Origin: Siphonodentalium dalli | Taxonomy: Eukaryota; Mollusca; Scaphopoda; Gadilida; Siphonodentaliidae | Reading direction: 5' to 3' | DNA length: 64,000 nt | NCBI GenBank assembly: GCA_032622095.1 | Contig: CP136067.1 | Span: 118,967,281-119,031,280 of the forward strand | Part shown: one piece after another, positions 49,801-59,249 of the stretch | Position numbering within the stretch: the stretch's first letter is position 1 | Layout: each line of letters starts with the position of its first letter | Program-made: the position numbers and the translations under genes | The notes under the pieces: generated by a model | What the model was told of the DNA's origin: nothing | Databases searched by the model: none | What the model saw: the letters and a program-made list of their open reading frames with translations, nothing else

Positions 49801-52800
49801 TAAAAAGAGATTTTTTTAGGCCAATGCATTCTCTTATATATGCGAGGCGACCTATGGTCGACTCGCATATATAAGAGAATGCATTGGCACAGGGCATAAC
49901 TGTAACTATCACAATGTGGTCAAGGAGCCGGTTCCAATGATATCCATATTTGTATGGTTTTATTGAGACAGACCCAAGATATTTTAGGCTGTTGAAGCTT
50001 TATTTGGCCGGTTTTGGCCGTTTTGTTGGGTAAAGGGTTAATAGCCGACGATAATCTCATAACATTCACAGCTCTCATTGATATTTCTTTTCTAGGATGA
50101 CGCAGATTTCCTCGAGATGACAAAATAAATCGTTTCCAAATATGGAGTGCATGCCTGGTGTAGTAAACGTTTATGCGCAACATAGTATTTACAACAAAAC
50201 AGTCAATGACTGTTGAGTCACTCACCTGACTGTAGTTGACTGAGAATACTGGGACTCAGAAGACCACAACAGTCAGTATTTGTCACAATCTGGAGGGTAG
50301 AGTCCAACTCTGCTCCCATTTTGTACCGGCAAAACCCATTTAAACATATTTGAATGCCAACTCTCCATGCACCAATTGTCAGATTAATCAATTGAGGTGA
50401 TTTCAGAGAGGATGTTTTAATGAGTTACATATTAGTGATTTAATTGGACAAAAAAATTAGTAAGTCCCTTAGACCCAATATTTTCTAAATCAAAGAAGTG
50501 GGTATCCTTTACCCAGTCGACATAAATTTTGACTCAGTATATCATATAAATTCATCTGAGTCGAACAGGACTGGCCGGAAAGCTATTTCCAGACTTGGGG
50601 ATATACCAGGAAATTCCTTGTTTTGATTGGAAGCGGTACCAGAAACCGCTAACCCCGATTGGCTAACCGATATATTGATCTAAATTTAAATACTGGGCGG
50701 AACAAAGAGACGCGATATTTTAATTGAGCATGCGCACACATCGACAAATAAGCTTCCTGTTTAAAATATTTTTTTAAAAGAAAGACATTTATTCATCGGT
50801 AAAACTCGTTTTCGACACTTTTAATAATCTCATCACAATAGGAAAATGAGTGTTATGTACAGTGGACAAAGACCGAAACGATGTGTTATTGCGTGTGTTT
50901 CCTCTATCTTGAAAGAGACAGTTATTTCAGAGTTGAAATCTGAACAATTTCAAGTGTTGTCGGCAATATTCGTAAACAGGTCGCGCATAAATTATTCCTT
51001 ATTTGGAATGTCTGCGACATCAGTATGACGTCACGATATTGGGGGAAGCCTATTGTTCTGGAAATGGGTTTTTACATGAATTCGTGTCGAAGTAATATTA
51101 TAATTATTACAGAGATGTTTACGTCGACTGTCCTTTACCGCTAAACTGGCTCCCAACTTACCAGCTGAAACCTGGCCTAGTAAACTCACTTTACCAAATT
51201 TCGTTCCATTCAGTTCAGACTAACTAAAGTTATCATCTGGAAATTGAGTGCAAATTCCAACAAACAGGGCCATTTTATAACTCTGATGAAAATTGGCGGG
51301 TGGAACCACAATTCGAACTTGACCTGTATTTTGTGCTAGTAAACCCACATAACAAATTTCATTCCATTCAGTGGAGACTATCTAAAGTTATCATCAGGAA
51401 ACCAAAAGCGAATGGACGGACAGCCCAATAACATAATACGTCCTGTTATTATATGCTAAGCTATCAAATAATAGTATTTTTGCATCAGATACAAACCGTT
51501 ATCCGTCTAGTGAAATATCGATATCTCACTCGTATCCATCCGAGCTAAAATTAAAAGTGATTAGGTTTCTTGATGGAAGACTAAGCTAAAAGTCCCTGAG
51601 TGTTCAGTTTGAAAAAAAATTATATATGATCAATTAAATTGTTGTGTTAAACATACTATGATGTTAACCCCTTTATCCCTCAACCAATCTGTCTGAAAAA
51701 TGGAACTGTTTTAATATGTACAAGCTCATTACCATGGTTGTGCTTGGGTATACAAATCTGCTCTCTTTTCTCTTCTTTCAAGTTGAGTCATGGTCCAACT
51801 GAGAAGAGCATATAATAAACAGAACAATAGATCTACACTTTTTGGTTGGATATGGTAATTAGGCAAACAAAAAAAACATGTCTGTTTCCGATAACATGGG
51901 GAAAATTTTCCAGGTAGGCAGGCAGGTTTTTTTTTTTTAACCGGCCATTTGAAAGTGATAAAATAGCGTAGTACACCCTTTTAACATGTATTATAAAATT
52001 GGCATGCTTTTATACATGTTAACTGGTAATATATTATGCAGCTTGATGGACTATTATGTCATGTATTAGGTGTTAAAGATATTTTCTAGCTCTAGTATGT
52101 GCTCCAGTGTGAAAATTCAATGTATTAGGCTATGGCCATGGGTTTAGAGTTATTCCTCTTACATACATGTAGTCCATGCAGCTACCAGCCCACAATGCAA
52201 CAGTAGCATCTGATACCTTTATTTACAAATTACATGTGACCAGAACAATGTTACTGACTGTTCTTGGATATGCAGTAATAAACATGTTTTGTTCCAATCT
52301 TCCCCTGAATATCTCTGGTGTAGATTGGGCCTGAGGTTACACATTTTATGCCAATCTATGCATCACTGCCGACGCAATTTTCCAGGTGTTGGGCGTTGAA
52401 AAAGAGATCTTTTATGGAATAAATACTTGCCATTTCAATAAAACATATTGTATTTTCACCCCCTGTTATTTCTATTCATAGATGATCATTATTTTTCAGT
52501 GACAACTTGTCTATATTACTAAATCACTAAATTGTATTGTGGTTTAAAGTCACCTATTTCCGACTTATTTTGTTTCAATCCCGGAAAGTTTTAAATAGCA
52601 GAATTGATTACCTGCCAACTTTCAGTGTAATTAACAGAAAGATATCAAATAATCCTTACAGTACATGTATGCACATCTGATGATTAGAAATGTGTGTTTA
52701 ATGCTTGCATACAGTGCGAGTTGTTTCTATCAGTGGTATCTGCTACTTGGTCGGAAAACATCAAAGAGAGTCTGTCGTAAATAGTTACACAGAGTTTATT

Positions 52801-54706
52801 CACGTGACCCACTGATGCATTTGGTTGGTGACACAGTGACCCAGTTGTTGTGTCATTCATAACAGACAGTTGTTTATTTAAAGTGGGTTAAAATCGGGTT
52901 TATGTGAATATTCAAGGATGCCAATGCATTTAATCTTTGATGACGATTTCGTCTTGTCAATGGTGATGGTCATTTCGGCTTTTGAGGACGCTAATTTCCA
53001 GGACTGATAACGTAATACGGACTGTCATTTTCCCGCCAAAAACTATGGACTTCGTGAAAATAAAAAAAAAACTGAGGCCGGCAAGAAAATCTCAGCCAGG
53101 CCAGGTACCGAAAACAGAGACATTTTTTTTGGTGGCCTTCTCATTTGTGATGACAAAAAAAATAATTTCCATCGTGGTTCTCGTGGAAATTAATTTTTTT
53201 TGTCATCACTCATGAGATAATTCCCAAATCCAACCAAAAAGTGTAGATATCCTCTATTTATGACCATTCCAGTGTTTACTTTTGCAACTGAATGAGAAAA
53301 TCAATTCAGCAAATAGTTACAGTACGACCTGAGGATATGGTGCCGGAATGCAGAATGAGGTCCCCAGATGGTGAATTTAGTGATGCTACCCCACTCAGCA
53401 GGCTAGCATCACAAAATTCATCCTCTGGGGACCTCATTCTGCATGGTCTGATCTGCTATGGGAGACCTAGACTCAGATTTAAGTTCCCACATGGTTAATG
53501 TTGTGATGTGCACCCATTGGGTACCTCGATTATGCGATGTGTTGTCTGCCAATTTGGGATATAGAGAAACTAAACTAAAAAAAAAAAAATCTTTGTGAAG
53601 AAGTTTCTACAGAAACTAAAAGAAAGAACTAGTTAAAATGATAATAAAGATTCTTTATTGAGAAGATGAGGCCAAAGTAGAATGAGGTCCCACCTCTGGT
53701 GACCTCATTCTGCAGATGTTCAACTGTCTATAATGTAGGTCAGAGATGATTGAATAATTCAGATTGTAAATCAAGTTGGAATATTTGTCGCTGAAACACA
53801 AATTCTGATTGGCCGCTGATTGGAGAACAAATTTTGAATAGAGCACGGTGTCATTTTGACAACGCCCGTGAAATAAGTCATAACGCTGCCTGCAGTCGCT
53901 TAATCGTTCCGAGTAACCCCATGGAACCTACAAAGATTTGATAACCAAAAAAGGAGTCCTCACTTCATAGCATGCAATGTCGATAAAAAGTGCTTTTGAT
54001 GCATTTTCTTTTGGTGCATTGAATTAAAATGCAGATAAACGCACCATGTTTTATTGGATATTCGTGGAATCGAGCATGAAAACAGTTTGGTTCACAATAA
54101 ATACAGTAATGCCCTAATTAATCGACTCCCTAACCACAGCAGAATTATGGGTAACTTTTCAGGATTTAGTCGGAAATATGGCTTGTTGCCATTCATCGGA
54201 AAGCTCTCGAGAGCTTTCCGATGAATGGCAATAAGCCATATTTCCGACTAAATCCTGAAAAGTTACCCATAATTCTGCTGTGGTTAGGGAGTCAATTAAT
54301 TAGGGCATTACTGTATGTTCAACTAAAATCAAAGGGTTTAACTCACCAGGAGGCGGAGTTTCTGTGACAGCTGGATCCAATTCGAGTCTGAGGTCACTGT
54401 TGCAGAGATGTGAGTTACAGCAGCAGAACGCTGTGTCCTCTTTTAACGTCTGTGCCTTACAGTTTGTCACTTGGCATTGTTGGTGATTAAACCAACATCC
54501 CTGCATAATAATCTCAAACTGCCCACTTTTATTCTGACTCAGTGTGTAGCAGTACTGAGGTTGTGACGCCTGTTTAGGCTTTGGGTAGCAAGTCACCATT
54601 TTTCTACACTCGGCAACGGTTCTATTTTTGGAAACACAACTTTCTTGCTCATAGTGATAACAGTCTATTGTGTGCTGGCTTGTCTTCTCTTCTTGATCAT
54701 TATTAA
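37762..54706 (-). CDS. ACVR2: Activin receptor type-2, gene span from second exon to stop
   Basis: Type II TGF-beta family receptor: a single-pass plasma-membrane serine/threonine kinase that binds activin/BMP-class ligands and phosphorylates type I receptors, which then signal through Smads (family knowledge). Five exons join in frame: 54706-54347, 49251-48521, 47175-47037, 40451-40321, 37893-37762. Introns are 5095, 1345, 6585 and 2427 bp, each GT...AG, with phases 1, 0, 1 and 0. The joined product is about 496 residues: cysteine-rich ectodomain (1-105), stalk, membrane helix (about 137-155), short juxtamembrane stretch, then a complete kinase domain with glycine loop, VAVK lysine, HRD, DFG and APE motifs. 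Vertebrate ACVR2A is about 513 residues, so only the signal-peptide exon is missing. It is expected upstream, ending in phase 1, as vertebrate exon 1 does. The choice between ACVR2 and BMPR2 is clear: the C-terminal tail is short and the kinase segments are ACVR2-like. Confidence 0.95.
37917..38266. mobile_element. Family D MITE cluster abutting the last ACVR2 acceptor
   Basis: Two complete hairpins and one partial, starting CAAGCCTTGAAATAGTGTGT. On the gene's strand it lies just before the acceptor, leaving only ~23 bp for branch point and polypyrimidine tract unless these lie in the element. Confidence 0.82.
38332..40168. mobile_element. hAT-like DNA transposon, non-autonomous, in ACVR2 intron
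   Basis: Ends TAGTGATGTTCCGATAATCG and ATTATCGGAACATCACTA, flanked by the 8-bp direct repeat GAAATGGA (38324-38331 and 40169-40176). The 8-bp duplication and these ends fit hAT elements. Subterminal GAATCGGAATCGGCC motifs occur at both sides. At 1.84 kb it has no recognisable transposase and contains a second inverted-repeat element. Confidence 0.88.
38929..39680. mobile_element. Inverted-repeat element nested in the hAT element
   Basis: TAGTGATCCGAATAA at the left and TTATTCGGATCACTA at the right, with repeated CCACCCCCTA(C/T)GATT-type motifs inside each end. It contains a 129-codon open frame (39153-39542, plus strand) of unknown nature that ends YYKFLFDN; no domain is recognised. No clear target duplication, so it could instead be an internal part of the hAT element. 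Confidence 0.55.
40321..40451 (-). CDS. ACVR2: ACVR2 exon: kinase C-lobe
   Basis: 131 bp, entered after GTTCATTAG and left at AAATTCT|GTAAGT. The first two bases complete Gly; 43 codons follow, ending in phase 0. The translation [20 protein letters not shown] then [19 protein letters not shown] matches the family's conserved C-lobe segment. The donor is a strong consensus. The flanking introns carry large repeat insertions, but the exon itself is clean. Confidence 0.94.
40452..41817. other. ACVR2 intron sequence, nothing recognised
   Basis: Contains a short (TA)n at 40491, a G tract near 41373 and a small hairpin at 41515 (CACACGAACC...GGTTCGGTGAATCGTGTG). Confidence 0.5.
41818..43190. repeat. 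~160-bp tandem array with three-unit higher-order period
   Basis: Eight units marked by CCAAGATGGCTGC start at 41881, 42036, 42204, 42369, 42523, 42688, 42852 and 43007, with spacings 155, 168, 165, 154, 165, 164, 155. The array ends in GACGGACACACGGACGATGG and CAATAGCTCAAAC, the kind of tail seen in bivalve pearl-type elements (inference). Confidence 0.85.
43191..46767. mobile_element. Large inverted-repeat element with AACGCGGTCG arrays
   Basis: Left TAGCTCAAACTTAC, ACCTTCTCAAAAGTAA; right TTATTTTGAGAAGGT, GTAAGTTGAGCTA. Inside, AACGCGGTCG-type motifs cluster at 43236-43400, 45120-45190, 45336-45400 and 46586-46720. Two diverged ~1.1-kb copies of one non-coding unit occupy about 43480-44470 and 45400-46530 (shared GAATATTTAATATTCAGC, GATCGCGCTGCACGAAT, TTTTGATTGGCTAG, GAATTAAATCACTGCAATTC). 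No transposase. It may be an insertion in the terminal hairpin of the preceding array. Confidence 0.6.
46779..46993. mobile_element. Family A MITE next to ACVR2 exon 3' end
   Basis: Complete TACAGTAATGCCC...GGGCATTACTGTA, tip CTCTCACTGAGC, lying 44 bp from the donor of the 47037-47175 exon. Confidence 0.87.
47037..47175 (-). CDS. ACVR2: ACVR2 exon: activation segment and APE region of kinase
   Basis: 139 bp, entered after TTTACAG and left at GCAGATG|GTGAGT. It encodes 46 residues plus the first base of a Gly codon. The peptide starts [18 protein letters not shown] and continues through [20 protein letters not shown]. These are the P+1 loop, the APE motif and helices E-F, nearly invariant in type II activin receptors. 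It joins directly to the preceding GETHGQ end in phase 0. The donor lies 44 bp from the end of a full-length palindromic TA-type MITE at 46779-46993. Confidence 0.95.
47812..48046. mobile_element. Family G ends enclosing a B-type hairpin
   Basis: TTAACCCTTTGAGTGCCAGG at the left and CCTGGCACTAAAAGGGTTAA at the right, as in family G, but the centre is the 67-bp hairpin (47863-47929) normally found in B and B2, followed by an A/T tract. The adjacent intron pieces 47176-47811 and 48047-48520 show nothing. Confidence 0.8.
48521..49251 (-). CDS. ACVR2: ACVR2 exon: stalk, transmembrane helix, kinase N-lobe and catalytic loop
   Basis: 731 bp, entered after CATTGCAG and left at GGACAG|GTTAGT. The first two bases finish a split Asp codon; 243 full codons follow. 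Order: stalk ([10 protein letters not shown]), membrane helix ([18 protein letters not shown]) with a basic stop-transfer (RRYKQR), proline/serine linker, then kinase. Kinase landmarks are the glycine loop [11 protein letters not shown], the ATP-anchoring lysine in VAVKIF, the helix-C glutamate in SWLSEQDIY, the catalytic loop [11 protein letters not shown] and the metal-binding ADFGLALKF, ending at GETHGQ. The catalytic loop has Phe where most type II receptors have Ile after HRD. About four extra residues lie between LAYLH and HRD. Packing the membrane segment and most of the N-lobe into one exon is unlike the more divided vertebrate gene, as I recall it. Confidence 0.95.
49653..50041. mobile_element. 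Family B TTAA MITE in ACVR2 intron
   Basis: TTAACCCTTTACCCAACAGA to TTGTTGGGTAAAGGGTTAA, hairpins 49684-49749 and 49821-49887. 49252-49652, between it and the exon, shows nothing. Confidence 0.85.
50105..50205. repeat. Partial reversed copy of the ~305-bp dispersed repeat
   Basis: Complement of GTTGTAAATACTA, TTTACTAC and CACTCCATATTTGGAAACGA from 36685-36992. Confidence 0.6.
51160..51450. repeat. Short pearl-like repeat in ACVR2 intron
   Basis: AAAGTTATCATCTGGAAATT, ATAACTCTGATGAAAATTGG, GAACTTGACCTGTATTTTGT and GAATGGACGGACAGCCCAAT: one or two units of the 59.3-60.1 kb type. The rest of the intron, 50206-53330, has no recognised gene. Confidence 0.65.
53146..53211. repeat. Short imperfect hairpin
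   Basis: TGATGACAAAAAAAATAATT...CCA and TGGAAATTAATTTTTTTTGT...CATCA pair over about 24 bp around a ~12-nt loop. Size and pairing are like a small foldback or miRNA-type precursor, but nothing shows it is expressed. Confidence 0.45.
53331..53720. mobile_element. Family D composite MITE in ACVR2 intron
   Basis: GGTGCCGGAATGCAGAATGA, first hairpin, central CACCCATTGGGTACCTCGAT, A-rich part, then a short degraded second hairpin ending CCTCATTCTGCAGATG. Confidence 0.72.
54102..54315. mobile_element. Family A MITE beside ACVR2 ectodomain exon
   Basis: TACAGTAATGCCCTAATTAA to TTAGGGCATTACTGTA, arms nearly perfect, tip CTCTCGAGAG; ends 31 bp from the donor at 54346. Confidence 0.87.
54347..54706 (-). 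CDS. ACVR2: ACVR2 exon: extracellular ligand-binding domain
   Basis: 360 bp, entered after TTTACAG and left at CCTG|GTGAGT. It begins with the last two bases of a split codon, encodes 119 residues and ends with one base of the next codon. The translation has the three-finger activin-receptor pattern: the first cysteine in TIDCYHYE, the middle GCWFNHQQC and the closing [11 protein letters not shown]. Twelve cysteines are visible, two more (in QESC and VAEC) than the ten usual in vertebrate type II activin receptors; they sit in the first finger and could form an extra disulfide. NRT and NKS are potential N-glycosylation sites. The 3' end is a proline-rich stalk (TETPPPG). A palindromic MITE ends 31 bp beyond the donor and a hairpin MITE starts 43 bp before the acceptor. 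The start codon is not in this exon. Confidence 0.94.
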
Positions 54707-54748
54707 CTGTAAATCAAAATCAACACATTAAAATTAAAGACTGCAAAT

Positions 54749-55208
54749 AATCTATCTGACATTTGCAGTATGAGGTCCCCAGAAGATGAATTTAGTGACG
54801 CTATCCCACACGGTGGGCTAGTATCACCAAATTCACCTTCTGGGAACCTCATTCTGCTTAGGCCTCATCTTAAACTGTGAAGTATATATAGTCTCAAATT
54901 AACATTGTTTTTAGTTACGTACTTTTACTAGTAGTTACTAGTACGTTTTCCCTTCTGGTACATGTATGTTTCTATATCCCCTAATTTGCAGTTCTGAGAT
55001 AAAATTCATAATCAAAGTGACTAATGGGAGAACATCACCAACTTTAACTAGGGAAGTTTTATCTTATCCTAGGTCTCCCATAGCAGTTGAGGCCTAAGCA
55101 GAATGAGGTTCCCAAAGGGTGAATTAGGAGTCGCTAGCCAACCATGCATCACTAAATTCACCCTCTGGAACCTCATTCTGCAAATGACAGACATACTATT
55201 TCAAGGCT
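54749..55208. mobile_element. Family D composite MITE upstream of ACVR2 ectodomain exon
   Basis: CTATCTGACATTTGCAGTAT to GCAAATGACAGACATACTAT, two hairpins and a degraded centre; starts 43 bp from the exon's acceptor. Confidence 0.78.
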
Positions 55209-55224
55209 TTTTAAAGCAGGCCTT

Positions 55225-55956
55225 TTAACCCTTTCTATACTAGGAACTCATTGTCGAGTAGTTCCCTTAGGAAATGTTCAGATAATAAGCTTAACAAACG
55301 GAAATAGTAATTCAACAAACTACAACATGTCATTTGTTGGACTTGTTGAACATTTTCCACCAATGAATAGGAATCCTTCTGCTCCTGTATTATTTTTTTG
55401 TCTACAATTCGTCTGTTCATATTTCCTGAACACCAAATGAATAAAAGATCATTTCAGCAGCCCTGGGAATTAAGGAAAATTTGCCTAGGCAATATATTTG
55501 CCTAGGTGAAAGAAATCGCCTAGGCAAAAACAGATTTTACCTAGGCAATTTTTCAATAATATCGCCATCTCAAATCAATATGATTCAATAATAACCTGAA
55601 ATGCTTGGTTATTTTGGGAAACATTATTTCCAGGCCACTACTTAACATATATGTACAATTCCACAAATCATCTCTAAGATAGGTGTCCTTATACCAGGTA
55701 GCTAGTTAATGGCCCAGTGATGTGGAAACAATTGTAGGACGAGATATGTAAAGAGTGATTTAAGGAAGTCATTTTGGCTAAAGATGTTCTATTTTAGTAA
55801 CCCAATGGACTTGTTTTACCTAGGAAATATAATTGCCTAGGCAAACTAATTTTGCCTCTGCTTTTACCTAGGCATTGCCTATTGCCTAAACTAATTCCCA
55901 GGGCTGTTTCAGCGTATAATTTTATAATTGAATCGGAGAATCCATTTAGTATACAA
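55225..55956. mobile_element. Family C TTAA element split by insertion
   Basis: TTAACCCTTTCTATACTAGG, AGATAATAAGCTTAACAAAC and TGTATTATTTTTTTGTCTAC before, GAGAATCCATTTAGTATACA after, a foreign block at 55458-55906. Confidence 0.7.
55458..55906. mobile_element. CCTAGG-rich MITE with CAGCCCTGGGAATTA ends
   Basis: Left CAGCCCTGGGAATTA, right TAATTCCCAGGGCTG, flanked by a direct TTTCAG on both sides (55452-55457, 55907-55912). Each side has several TTGCCTAGGCAA/TTACCTAGGCAA palindromes. The 449-bp interior is non-coding. Confidence 0.75.
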
Positions 55957-56041
55957 ATGGTCAATTCCCCCAAATTCAAGCCGGAAAAGGTTGTGCTCAA
56001 AATATGGAATTGTGGCCAAATTACAGAATATGAGGACATTC

Positions 56042-56470
56042 CTGAGTTTAGCGTGTCTGTCATTTACAGAATGAGGTACCCAGAGGGTGAATTTAGTGAG
56101 GCTATCCTGCACAGCGGGCTAGCATCACCAAATTCACCCTCTGGGGACCTCATTCTGATAAGGCCCTCAACTGCTATGGAAGACCTAGAATAAGATTGAA
56201 GTTCCCCAGTTGAAATTGGTGATGTTCACCCATTGGGCACCTCAATCATGAATTTTATCTTCTGCAAATTAAGGGATACAGAAACTTCCTAGAAGGGAAA
56301 TTTAACTAACAACAATGTAAATTTGATACTATAGATACTTCCCAGAAGATGAGGCCTAAGCGGAATAAGGTTCTCAGAGGGTGTATTTGGTTATGCTAGC
56401 CTGCTGTGTAGGATAGTGTCACTAAATTCACCCTCTGGGAACCTCATTCTACAAATGCCAGGCACTCTTT
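56042..56470. mobile_element. Family D composite MITE
   Basis: GTGTCTGTCATTTACAGAAT to ACAAATGCCAGGCACTC; two hairpins flank a central CACCCATTGGGCACCTCAAT unit. It follows the split family C element by less than 100 bp. Confidence 0.78.
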
Positions 56471-56849
56471 GGGAAAATGAAATTAATCTGATTTTAATGA
56501 CCACTGAGTGATAATATAAACAACAAGGGTGCTTCATTGATAACACCATTAATCTCATTTAAATTATGGATGACATGAATACACTCCCTGGGGACTCTGT
56601 CTAAGGCTGCAGAAGCTCTCTTTATCTCTCTATCTGCCTTGCCATGTGTCATGTCTATCAGTTCATAGGAGAGTTGCCTTGTAATGGGAATTTAAATAAA
56701 TATACTTTATTTACCTGTGAGTTAGGATATGAGATAGGGTGGAATGCTGTTGGTTGGGGGTGGGGTTCTGGGTCATGTGGGGGGGGGGGGGTGATATTTT
56801 TTGTTTGTATGTTAAATTGATCAAGGAGTTCCTGAATTTTTTATTATTT

Positions 56850-57605
56850 TTTGGGGAATTATGGCCCTGGCTCCACCACTATTTGACCCAGTGACCCCAT
56901 TTGAACAAATCTGAACCCCAGTCATTCAATGACCCCACATACCAAATATAAACTAAATCGGCTTAATGGTTATTGACAAGAAGTCGTTATAAGAATTACC
57001 AAGGAGGAATATAGTTATGGCCCTGGGGAACATCCACCCCAAATATGATCAAAAGGCAAAAAATGTAATTTTTTGGTTTTTAGAGTTATGTCCCTGGCTC
57101 TGCCCCTAATTGACCCAGTGACCCAATTTGAACAAATCTGATTCCCAGTCACCCAAGGTCCCTCAGTACCAAATATAAGCTAATTCGGCACAATATTTTT
57201 GTAGAAGAAGTCATTGTAAGAATTACTATGAGTTATGGCCCTGGTTTCTCAACTAATTGATCGGGTGACCTCATTTGAACAAATCTGAACACCAGTCACC
57301 CAAGGACCCTCCATACCAAATATTAGCTAAATCGGCATAATGGTTATGGACAAGAAGTTGTTGTAAGAATTACTGTGGATGAATAGAATTATGGCCCTGG
57401 TTTCGCAACTATTTGACCCAGTGACCTCATTTGAACAAATCTGAATGAGAGTCACCTAGGGAACATCCACACCAAATATGAACCAATTTGGTATGATGGT
57501 TTCAGAGAAGATGTTTAAAAAAAAAGTTGACGGACGGACAGACAGACGGACGGACGAGGAGTGATGACTATAGCTCCACCGGAGACTTCGTCTCAGGTGA
57601 GCTAA
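56850..57605. repeat. ~155-bp tandem array with GGAC tail and terminal hairpin
   Basis: ATGGCCCTGG(C/T)T and TTTGAACAAATCTGAA recur about every 155 bp for four to five units. The 3' end is GACGGACGGACAGACAGACG, then TATAGCTCCACCGGAGAC...TCAGGTGAGCTA, a Helitron-like terminal hairpin layout (inference). A G13 tract near 56781 precedes it. Confidence 0.8.
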
Positions 57606-59249
57606 AAACCCAGCATATATGTCAACCTGCAGTATATATACATTGTATATAGCTCATTCATGCCCCTGACCCATTTTGTAATTACAGAACGAGCGCATGT
57701 TGTTTTGCCAGTGTGACAAAGCATGGATTACGCAACGTGCAATCTCTTTGATGTGCATGTATATAATTGCTAATGCTTTCGCCTTCAGTTCGAGTGGACT
57801 TCAGTCAGCGACAACTCAAATTGGGTCAGTTGCTGCCGTCAGCAGATTTTGCTGTAACTGTCATAATTAAACGGACATGCGCCGGCTCATTCGAGCTTCC
57901 AAATTCCATGACAATTGCACGAAATATTGACATTCCGGCTTCACATGCTCTAACAAATACGTTTCATGGTCACAACCATTCTCCAGCTGTTTTAAATTTT
58001 TCGCACGAATGAAACGCTCTTTATGTCTAACATATCGGAAATAGACTAACACGGAACGATCTTATCTGTGTCATGCCGTGCAAACAGTGCAACTGCCTTC
58101 ATATTCTTTTGGGACCCAAACAATATTAAGTTCTCATACTGGGTTGACGTGCACACATATGATGAATGCAAGGGCCCAAGTACCATGCATGCGCGAACAA
58201 GCAGACACTCCCGAGACACACAACATTCAACCTCAACGTTTTCCAATAGCGTTTGTATGCATTGACCAGATGTTCTAAAAATAATTAATTCCACTGCATA
58301 TATACCATGACACGTGGTATGCTACTCGGTGTACGAAATTACTACGAATGTGTGTGGATGTGCCGAATGAATGGTGATTTATTCATGTTATTAAATACAT
58401 TTTATATACATTATTAAATATAGTGGTTTGTCAAAAAGAAATGTACAATTAATACAAACCGGGCGGTCATGGCCATAAATGTTGTCTTCCTGACAGCGCC
58501 CAGAACTATATAAGGATATATAACACTACTCTAAATGAATTTATTTTCGTGAGTCAATTTTCGTGGTTTATTGGTCAACTTAGAAATGCTGATGTATATT
58601 CTTCCTGATGGAAAGTTTACCATTCGTAGTTGAATAACATTCCGTAATAAAGCCGTTAAGCCGAGAAATAACGCTGCCAGTCAACCGATGTTCGTTTGAC
58701 GACATTGTCGCAAACATGCTTCCTCGTGTGTGAATGCATGGTCACTCCAGGCTAATTAGCGCCCCCAAATAAAGCAACTTTTAGTTTTTTTGAGTACTAA
58801 TGTGATGCTCAGTAAAAATCCCGAAAATGGATCTCTTTCAAAAGATTTAATGAGGTCCGTTGATTCTCTAAAACGGAATAAATAAAGAGCGTTTGTTGAT
58901 TCGTTATCTATTGTTTAACAATTTTCCTTCAAAAGAATATATTTGTTACCTTCAGAAATGTCACCATGCATGCCTCATGCTAATGTTATCGTCAAATCGT
59001 TGCCAATGCAGATCTGGGATTGCGCGAGGTGGATTGAGTGAAATGCAAGACCCGGGGTCTATCCGACGCTATCGTATACATGCTATAGCTATGCCTTGTA
59101 TATTGATTGCCTCCTACTTTCAGCGAACTCATACAGTTTTATAGAGTAAAATAGCGTATTTCGAACGAGGCATCCAGTCAAAAATTAAAACAAGAGCTAC
59201 GCTGGGCGTGCAATATACGCCCTCTCTTGGGTCGGCGGAAACTGTTAAA
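57606..59249. other. No gene recognised (5' side of ACVR2)
   Basis: Apparently single-copy DNA with several overlapping short open frames on both strands (57767-58294), none with a signal peptide or known domain. It could hold a promoter or first exon, but no convincing start codon plus phase-1 donor was found. Confidence 0.4.
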
